Positions 5,323-11,316 of a DNA stretch of 11,316 bases are shown piece after piece; position 1 is the stretch's first letter; each line of letters starts with the position of its first letter. The stretch is from Gammaproteobacteria bacterium RIFCSPHIGHO2_12_FULL_37_34 (GTDB lineage Bacteria > Pseudomonadota > Gammaproteobacteria > DSM-16500). The DNA is taken from positions 1 through 11,316 of the forward strand of contig MGXW01000036.1 of the NCBI GenBank assembly GCA_001801495.1. The letters are read 5' to 3'. The translations under genes and the position numbers were made by a program. The notes under the pieces are model-generated. The model did not search any database. It had not been told where the DNA came from and saw nothing but the letters and a program-made list of their open reading frames with translations.

Positions 5323-7431
5323 ATGAATTTATCTACAACTTGGCGTCAATATTTTTTTCTTACTCTGTTATTTACTCTCATTGCTATGATGTTGTTGTCA
5401 CCACTTTCATCTAATCTTTATATCCCCAATCTTTGGGATATTTGGAATCATGTCGCTACTATTACACATGCTAAGCTTGCCCTTGCGGAAGGACAGTTTC
5501 CATTGCGTGTTGCACCTTTGGCGCTAAATAATTGGCGTTACCCACAGTTTCAATTTTATTCGCCAACCAGTTACACCTTTGCAGGATTTATTTATCAATG
5601 GGTCACACCGAGTAATCCTTTTATTGCTTATAAAATCACTCTCATGGCCGCTTTGATTTTTGGCGGTCTTTATTTTTATCGCTTAGCCCATTGGTTAGTA
5701 CGGTTTAAACTTGCAGCAACACTTGCAGCCGTTGTTTATTTGACTTCACCCTATTACATCATTGTTATTAATCATGTGGGCGGGTTTAATGAAGCAATTG
5801 CATTAAGTGTATTGCCAGCAGTTCTTTACTATACTTTACAGCGTTATTATTATCCACGAGATTATCGAACCTTATTACAAGTTGGGTTAGCGTGGTATTT
5901 GTTAGCAACGATACATTTCATTACCTTTTTTTATACTTCATTGATGGTAGCCCTATTATTATTGTTTCTTACCATTAGAAATCCTAGACATTGGTTACAT
6001 TTAATAAATGTAGGCATTGCTTATGGATTTGGTTGTGTATTAGCCATGTGGTATTTAGGCCCAATTTTCATATTAGGAAAATATTTTGCTGTGGCAAGAT
6101 CAATGGTGGATGAGATGTTTTCTCCATTCCTTGCTAATTTATTTTCTCCCACGGTTAATATTTCAGGCGGTCTAATATATCCAGAAGGATATATCAATGT
6201 GATTAGTCAACTTCATCCTAATATGGGGTTACCTATTCTTTTTGCGATAGGGGTGAGCTTTTATTTTGTATTATGTAAACCAATGTTTATGAAGCGTTCT
6301 AGCTATTTTAGCCCTTATTTGTTGGGAATCTTTGTTATTGCTTTTATCATGGTTTGGTCACCATTTTATTTTTGGCATTACTTGCCGAAGTTTTTTAGTA
6401 TGTTTCAATACTCTTGGCGTTTACTTAGTCAAGTGATATGGGTAGGTTCCTTATTATTTGCCTGGGCTATTTTATTATTATTTAAACGCGAATTGACCGT
6501 TCGAATGACTGTATTAGGCATGCTACTCATTATTATGAGTTCCAGTGCTTGGTTGCCAATTACCGAGCGATCTTTTCTTAATGCGAAGGATTTTTTTAAT
6601 AAACCAACATTAATGACTAACCCCGATTCTTATGTAATTGATGCAAAGAAAAATAAAAATTTTATACAAGCGATGGATAGCATGACGCTAGATGCCTTTA
6701 TTACTCAGGGTTCATTGGGTAACCTATTAAAATTAGATGTTGCTTATCCCATTTCTAAACGTTTGATTGATTCCTCTCCTTTCCTTTCTATCTCCTTAGA
6801 GGGGCGTTTTTCCACAAAGACTGGCAATCGCCATGAGCGATTGCTTGTTATGGCTGATAAAACGATTATAGGAGCATATGAATTAAAACCCGGGTCCCTT
6901 CAATGGACTATTCCATTATATGCTATGCGACATTTACTTAAAAATAAACCTTCGGTTTCATTAAAGTTTGTGATAAAAAATATGCATGCTTCTTCTAAAA
7001 TAAATATTGAAAAAATAGTGCTAACAAATTTTATAAAACCATCCGAATTTTTACCAGTGGAACAAGTGGAAAAAAATTGTAAACAAGATGGTATAGATAC
7101 AATTTGTAATATACAAGTTTCAAGAGGAATTCAATTATTGGAGTTGCCTATTTTATTTTATCCAGATATGCAACGCATCCTCTTAAATGGAAAATTAATA
7201 CCTTACATTAGTGTGTTTCATCAAAAATATCTTCTTGCGGGTATTGTCCCTAAGGCTAATCAAATGAATGAAATTAAAATTCAATTTACGGGCATGTTAT
7301 GGGCAAATTATGTAAGTGGAGTGGGATGGGGCATATGGAGTTTATTTTTACTATTTACTATTTTACGAGGCTTGCAAACCAAGACGGTATCTCCATCTAT
7401 TGAGTTATCTAAAGATGCGAGTATCGTTTAA
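5323..7431 (+). CDS. Polytopic GT-C-like membrane protein, PTPS-related/YfhO type
   Basis: A 702-residue integral membrane protein. The first membrane segment (about 9-28) is followed by a periplasmic loop with LWDIWNH (D39, H43), EGQFPLRVAP and WRYPQFQFYSPTSYTFAG. This is the pattern of the PTPS-related membrane family (PF10131) and of GT-C enzymes in general, where an acidic residue in the first loop is catalytic. About nine further hydrophobic segments follow to about residue 410. Then come a soluble, presumably periplasmic domain of about 250 residues rich in predicted beta strands, and a final segment (about 666-683). Such proteins are thought to use polyprenyl-phosphate-linked sugars outside the inner membrane. 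The gene is divergent from the Clp-like gene (164 bp between starts) and converges on the GT9 gene with a 3-bp gap. Acceptor and sugar are unknown; transferase activity is inferred. Confidence 0.75.
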   Translation: MNLSTTWRQYFFLTLLFTLIAMMLLSPLSSNLYIPNLWDIWNHVATITHAKLALAEGQFPLRVAPLALNNWRYPQFQFYSPTSYTFAGFIYQWVTPSNPFIAYKITLMAALIFGGLYFYRLAHWLVRFKLAATLAAVVYLTSPYYIIVINHVGGFNEAIALSVLPAVLYYTLQRYYYPRDYRTLLQVGLAWYLLATIHFITFFYTSLMVALLLLFLTIRNPRHWLHLINVGIAYGFGCVLAMWYLGPIFILGKYFAVARSMVDEMFSPFLANLFSPTVNISGGLIYPEGYINVISQLHPNMGLPILFAIGVSFYFVLCKPMFMKRSSYFSPYLLGIFVIAFIMVWSPFYFWHYLPKFFSMFQYSWRLLSQVIWVGSLLFAWAILLLFKRELTVRMTVLGMLLIIMSSSAWLPITERSFLNAKDFFNKPTLMTNPDSYVIDAKKNKNFIQAMDSMTLDAFITQGSLGNLLKLDVAYPISKRLIDSSPFLSISLEGRFSTKTGNRHERLLVMADKTIIGAYELKPGSLQWTIPLYAMRHLLKNKPSVSLKFVIKNMHASSKINIEKIVLTNFIKPSEFLPVEQVEKNCKQDGIDTICNIQVSRGIQLLELPILFYPDMQRILLNGKLIPYISVFHQKYLLAGIVPKANQMNEIKIQFTGMLWANYVSGVGWGIWSLFLLFTILRGLQTKTVSPSIELSKDASIV

Positions 7432-7449
7432 GCATTAAACAATGCTCGC
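7417..7449. terminator. Hairpin spanning both stop codons of convergent genes, probable bidirectional terminator
   Basis: Arms 7417-7431 and 7435-7449 are 15 bp each around GCA. Of the 15 pairs, 13 are Watson-Crick; in RNA one more is a U-G wobble and one a mismatch. Both TAA stops (7429-7431 on plus, 7437-7435 on minus) lie in the stem. Neither side has a convincing U tract, so Rho-independent termination is not certain. The position exactly between convergent genes supports a role in 3'-end formation or RNA stabilisation. Confidence 0.5.
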
Positions 7450-8661
7450 GTTAATAATAGGAATGGCTAGTATTTCACGAGCTTTTTTTAATACTTGCGC
7501 AGGTAAAATTTGTTTTAAGCATTGATTATCGCCATCGCAAGGTGAAGTCCGATGATTATAGGCTGTCAGGCAAGGAGAGCATGGCAGAGGTGAATAGAAA
7601 GAATGGATATTCATTCCTAACGATTGATATAACAGAGGTGTTTCTGGGCCAAACAAAACAATGGTAGGAATAGGGGTAAGCGCGGCAAATTGTCCCGGTC
7701 CCCCGTCATTGGTGATTAATAGTGATGCCCGATGAAACAACATCAATAAATGCTTCAATGATTTTGTATATCCTGCAAGGTTAATACAAAAAGGATTGTT
7801 GGCGTGTGTGACAATGGTTTCCGCTAACGATTTGTCTATCTCAAGACCGATGACTCCTACAGCAAAGTTATGTTTTAAAAAATTGATGGTAAGCTCACAA
7901 TAATTTTCAAGTGGCCAAGCGCGAATTGGCAATACGCCACCGCTTGGATGGATGAGAATCAGTCGTTTGTTTGCGATTTCAGGAAAATCTGTATGGAGGT
8001 GTGTAAAAGTTAATGCTAGTATTTTTTCAGAGAAAGATAATAGAGGTGGTTGATCGAGATTTGTTTTTGATGAAACATGTTTAGCTATTGGTGTAGTGAT
8101 CGATTCTATCGCCTCAACCATTGTTACAAATTGTTGTGATATGTGGCGATAGGGATTATACAAAACGGTTCGATTAATAAAAGAACCACGGTATAAACCT
8201 TCTTGTGTATGCCTGTGAAAACCTACTAGAAGTGGTGCATGACTCAGAAATGAAAAAATACTACTTATTCGAGAAAATAATTCACAATCGATGACAACAT
8301 CTAATTGAATCGTTCGCAGTTTATAAATAATGTTGAGACTGCTTAAAAAAAATCGAATGAAAGAGTTATCGTTTATAGTAAATAGATTTTTATCTGGAAT
8401 GATATCAAGCAAGCTAAGCATTTCTTTATTTTTAGCAAATGTTAAAGTATAAATGGATGCATCAGGATATTTTTGTTTTAAACTCATAAACATCGGATAA
8501 GCAAGAACAAGGCTGCCCATCTCAGATAACAAAATGATTAAAATTTTTTGTGGTGAAGTTACAAGTTTACGTGATTTTCGAATGTAATTGATGAGGGAAA
8601 AGAGAGCGCACAAAGGTATGCCTACAAAACGATCCAGCGCACGTTGAAGTTGAATGTTCAT
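7435..8661 (-). CDS. GT9-family glycosyltransferase (ADP-heptose:LPS heptosyltransferase family)
   Basis: A 408-residue protein with both GT-B halves of family GT9. The N-terminal half has a hydrophobic patch DRFVGIPLCALF (10-21) that could bind the membrane, then KILIILLSEMGSLVLAYP (39-56), the usual GT9 nucleotide-fold opening. The C-terminal half has LILIHPSGG (234-242), AWPLENYCEL, and the diagnostic TNDGGPGQFAAL (317-328) and TIVLFGPETP (333-342). Near the end is a cysteine set, CSPC (361-364), C375 and C381, typical of one GT9 branch. The Asp that is the proposed base in WaaC (motif GDvL) is replaced here by Ser (SEMGS), so this is probably not a canonical heptosyltransferase. Its ATG overlaps the upstream stop as ATGA, implying translational coupling. 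It probably adds a sugar to LPS or another surface glycan in the cytoplasm; the donor is unknown. Confidence 0.85.
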   Translation of the reverse strand: MNIQLQRALDRFVGIPLCALFSLINYIRKSRKLVTSPQKILIILLSEMGSLVLAYPMFMSLKQKYPDASIYTLTFAKNKEMLSLLDIIPDKNLFTINDNSFIRFFLSSLNIIYKLRTIQLDVVIDCELFSRISSIFSFLSHAPLLVGFHRHTQEGLYRGSFINRTVLYNPYRHISQQFVTMVEAIESITTPIAKHVSSKTNLDQPPLLSFSEKILALTFTHLHTDFPEIANKRLILIHPSGGVLPIRAWPLENYCELTINFLKHNFAVGVIGLEIDKSLAETIVTHANNPFCINLAGYTKSLKHLLMLFHRASLLITNDGGPGQFAALTPIPTIVLFGPETPLLYQSLGMNIHSFYSPLPCSPCLTAYNHRTSPCDGDNQCLKQILPAQVLKKAREILAIPIINASIV

Positions 8662-10238
8662 GTTATTTTAGTTGTGCCTGTATCAGGTTTTAGAATGATG
8701 TCAGTCGCATTGTTTGATCTATCCCATAATAATTGAACTGCATCAAATTTCTTTTTTTCATTCCAAGCAATTGGCATATGTGGAAAAGAGCTGATTAACC
8801 AGTGTTCTTTAATAAAAATTTTATTATTGATTAATGCGGGAGATAATAGCATCAGAAATGGAACCAAATGGTATTGTTTCCAACCAGGTCTTCCAATATT
8901 TATCATATTGGGATAATAAGTGATTGTAATATCTTTTGCTATGCTTTCTGGGTGGTTTTTGCGATAGGCAGAAACAGCATGTAGCATTTTGTTACTGTAC
9001 ACATCAGCAACCACTTCAATTGGCATGGAGCGAAAGTTAGAATATAAAGGATTCAGTATATAACATGCAACTATTACAAACATCGGTGATAGTAAACATA
9101 GTAAATCAAATTTCTTATTTGAAGTGATATGTAATAGAAATAGCATACCAATAAATGTCCAAGCACAGATCAATAACCAATGTCTAGAGTAGATTCCAAT
9201 TAAATTCCACCAATTAAAAGGAAGAAATAACTCAATGCCAATAGCAAGCATCAATTCGCTAATAATCAATATTGAAAATTGATTCATTGTACGAGGGATG
9301 ATTAGAAGTAAAAAGATGATGAGTAGTGGAATGGCTGTCAAGAGTTGATGTGTTTGTTGTAAACCGAATATACCTAAGTCTTGCATTGGCACCAAGTGAT
9401 TTATAAAATAAGGACCACCTGTTAGCAACCAACCTATACGATGATGAACGATGACCATCACATACCACGGGTTGGTTAAATCAATAATAGGCCTTAATAT
9501 AACATCAAGAAATCCAGCAGCAGTTTGTCGCCAGGCATAGAAAAAAAATGGCAGGAGTATGCTCATGAACGCCATCAGTAGACCGAATAATTTTAATCGG
9601 TACTGATTGATGGTGATGATGCGCAGCATGGGTATAGACCAACCAATCGCGAGATATAAAAATCCACCCAAATGGCTTGTAATAGCAAGCATGGTATAAA
9701 TGGCGAATATAATGGCAGTTTGTATTTTGATACGTCCTGTTAGGATCAATTCAGACTCTAGATACCAAAATGCAACTGTTGATGCCGTTGCTGCAAAAAC
9801 TGCAAGCAGATAGGCGACTACCCCCCAAATAAAATGTGTGGTGTGTAGTAATAAAAAAATCGGCCCTACTATTATTCCAATGGCACATAATGAGCGTGAT
9901 AAAGACATACCTAACAAGATACAAAAACTATAACTAACAGAGAGGATTAAAAAGATAATAGTAAGATAGGTTGCCAAAATTACTTCTTGAAAAACATGAT
10001 CAAATACAAATGCCCAATATTTAATGATGATATCCAGTAGTCGATAAGTGAGTGCAGGTTGGTAGTTGTAATATTTTAATAGATCACCTCTTATCATTCC
10101 CATCACAACATTTCCCTGGAGGTCCACTAAAGGTGGAACAGTGTAATAACAGATAAAGCCGATTAAAATGGTGATAGAAATAAGAGGATTAATAAATAAA
10201 AACGGACGATACCAAGTGCTAATATTTATTTTACTCAT
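8658..10238 (-). CDS. Polytopic membrane protein, possible GT-C-like transferase
   Basis: A 526-residue integral membrane protein. Hydrophobic segments are visible near 13-32, 85-108, 113-131, 136-157, 169-187, 190-205, 213-235, 298-316, 320-338, 352-371 and 378-396. A soluble tail of about 125 residues follows, probably periplasmic. The first loop has PPLVDLQGNVV (35-45), where D39 may correspond to the first-loop acidic residue of GT-C enzymes. I do not recognise the family precisely. The ATG overlaps the end of the upstream gene by 8 nt, and its own stop overlaps the GT9 start by 4 nt, so all three genes form one operon. A role in building or handling a lipid-linked or surface glycan is inferred from topology and neighbours; a flippase or polymerase is an alternative. 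Confidence 0.65.
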   Translation of the reverse strand: MSKINISTWYRPFLFINPLISITILIGFICYYTVPPLVDLQGNVVMGMIRGDLLKYYNYQPALTYRLLDIIIKYWAFVFDHVFQEVILATYLTIIFLILSVSYSFCILLGMSLSRSLCAIGIIVGPIFLLLHTTHFIWGVVAYLLAVFAATASTVAFWYLESELILTGRIKIQTAIIFAIYTMLAITSHLGGFLYLAIGWSIPMLRIITINQYRLKLFGLLMAFMSILLPFFFYAWRQTAAGFLDVILRPIIDLTNPWYVMVIVHHRIGWLLTGGPYFINHLVPMQDLGIFGLQQTHQLLTAIPLLIIFLLLIIPRTMNQFSILIISELMLAIGIELFLPFNWWNLIGIYSRHWLLICAWTFIGMLFLLHITSNKKFDLLCLLSPMFVIVACYILNPLYSNFRSMPIEVVADVYSNKMLHAVSAYRKNHPESIAKDITITYYPNMINIGRPGWKQYHLVPFLMLLSPALINNKIFIKEHWLISSFPHMPIAWNEKKKFDAVQLLWDRSNNATDIILKPDTGTTKIT

Positions 10239-11316
10239 GTTGGTTCCAAGAGAGTGTTTTGCTTGTTGAGTAGCGATAAAATGAAAGGTCTAATTGATAG
10301 ATTCTGATTAATAGATAAAGTGATACTGATAGGGTTGAAAGCATCACAAAGCGATCCATATAAAATAAGCAAGAATACTGGCCGACTGTAAAATTGATTG
10401 GTACAAGAAACCACTCTCTCATACCGAGCGCAAGACCAATGTAAATACTGATTAATCCAGCAATAGTAAAAAATATTTTAATCATGCTGAGCGTGCTTTG
10501 CTTAAGCGGATAATTATTCAGTAGCCAGAAACCAAGGATAGAGATAAAAACCAAATAAGGAAGAAAATCTGTTTCATAGCGTTGCGTGCCACCTGAGATA
10601 GTTACGAGAAATAAAGACGTGGTGAGTGGGATTGTCATCATAAACAAAATAAACCATAAAAGCGGGAACCATGCTTGATGGTTTTTTTTAAAGTGAAACT
10701 CAAATTGTGATGGTAAAGTTAAAATAAACAGGATAAATGGCGCTGTCAATAACACGCCCGCAGACATTTCAAAAAAATAAGGGGAGTCTGGAGGAACTAA
10801 GTTAAAGGTTGAAAAATCAATATAAGGAAAAGTTGTTAAGAAAGAGTAGGGTTTCAAAAAATAATTAAAAACCCCGGGAGGAATATTTCGATGGAATGTG
10901 CCAGAAAATAACCCGGTTGTTGTAGTATTGATACTTGCCAACTGATAATTTTGACCAAATTCTATTAGCGAATGAAATCTGAGATAATTATAAGTAACCA
11001 ATAATAATCCAATGCATACAAAAGGAAGTAATAAACTGATAAATAATTGTAATCGCAATGTTTTATTAATACGTTGATAAAGATAAATGAAAACCAGAGG
11101 AATTAAAATGAGACAGACCAAGACAAAATGTGGTCGTCCGGCGATTGCGAGAGATAAACACAAACTAAATAGAAACGCATATTTGAATTTAAATTCGTTA
11201 TGCAACAAGTGATACAGAAAATAAAGTGCAAAACTCGTGAAACAAAAAGCGGAAGCAATAGCTGCCTCATAAAATTTAGGCCGGGATAATAGAAATGGCG
11301 CATTATTTGCAAATCC
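10231..11316 (-). CDS. Polytopic membrane protein, 5' end outside the window (possible GT-C-like)
   Basis: The frame stays open from its stop at 10231 through the right edge, giving 361 residues. The TTG at 11208 should not be taken as the start: upstream codons still encode sensible sequence, beginning GFANNAPFLLSRPKFYEAAI, and the true start is beyond 11316. Visible blocks are LSRPKFYEAAIASA, AIAGRPHFVLV, YNYLRFHSLIEFGQNYQLA and GGTQRYETDFLPYLVF, interspersed with about eight hydrophobic segments. These blocks recall a family of large bacterial membrane proteins with GT-C-like architecture that I cannot name with certainty. The catalytic first-loop region of a GT-C enzyme would lie in the missing N-terminus. 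It is the first visible gene of the leftward operon and overlaps the next gene by 8 nt. Confidence 0.7.
   Translation of the reverse strand, partial: GFANNAPFLLSRPKFYEAAIASAFCFTSFALYFLYHLLHNEFKFKYAFLFSLCLSLAIAGRPHFVLVCLILIPLVFIYLYQRINKTLRLQLFISLLLPFVCIGLLLVTYNYLRFHSLIEFGQNYQLASINTTTTGLFSGTFHRNIPPGVFNYFLKPYSFLTTFPYIDFSTFNLVPPDSPYFFEMSAGVLLTAPFILFILTLPSQFEFHFKKNHQAWFPLLWFILFMMTIPLTTSLFLVTISGGTQRYETDFLPYLVFISILGFWLLNNYPLKQSTLSMIKIFFTIAGLISIYIGLALGMREWFLVPINFTVGQYSCLFYMDRFVMLSTLSVSLYLLIRIYQLDLSFYRYSTSKTLSWNQHE

Noticed and set aside
11103..11312. 69-codon minus-strand ORF at the right edge
   Set aside because: It overlaps in another frame the membrane protein gene whose frame is open to the edge and encodes conserved-looking blocks.

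Overview
The window is AT-rich DNA that looks like a gammaproteobacterial chromosome or genomic island. The mix of an ClpA/ClpB-like protein, GT9/GT-C sugar-transfer genes and solitary ATPases, together with the base composition, is compatible with Legionellales and relatives (Legionella, Coxiella, Aquicella-type bacteria). That placement is inference; no rRNA or housekeeping marker is present.

Left part (1-3358), an accessory-gene block. A 5' fragment of a ParD-like antitoxin gene reads leftward off the edge. Divergent from it is an AAA ATPase of the DUF4143 type (290-1426, +). Convergent with that is a second, unrelated AAA ATPase of the archaeal-type ATPase/DUF234 kind (1673-3112, -). Both ATPases end in a PD-(D/E)XK nuclease-like domain with visible acidic and lysine residues. 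Each is preceded by its own array of alternating inverted half-sites: GACTATTCC/GGAATAGTC for the first, CACATTTTACGTA/TACGTAAAAAGTG for the second. The promoter and first 17 codons of the DUF4143 gene are repeated directly at 3278-3358. That copy lacks 32 bp lying between two GACTATTCC repeats, so the two ATPases are bracketed by direct repeats. The distal copy also supplies the last two codons and the stop of the next gene.

Middle (3350-5158, -): a 602-residue Clp/Hsp100-like double-AAA+ protein. Both ATPase modules appear degenerate. D1 has no Walker motifs. D2 has an altered Walker A and Walker B and lacks the pore-loop GYVG motif and arginine-finger region. It looks like a pseudo-unfoldase or adaptor rather than a working disaggregase.

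Right part (5323-11316), envelope polysaccharide or glycolipid genes. A rightward 702-residue GT-C-like membrane protein (PTPS-related family) converges on a leftward operon of three overlapping genes: a membrane protein running off the right edge, a 526-residue membrane protein, and a GT9 (heptosyltransferase-family) glycosyltransferase. The convergent genes stop only 3 bp apart inside a 15-bp-arm hairpin, so both proteins end in the same residues (ASIV). Two or three polytopic lipid-linked-sugar type enzymes beside a GT9 enzyme suggest assembly of a surface glycan; the exact product cannot be read from the sequence.

No tRNA, rRNA, CRISPR array or intact transposase was found. The stretches without genes are all shorter than 300 bp.
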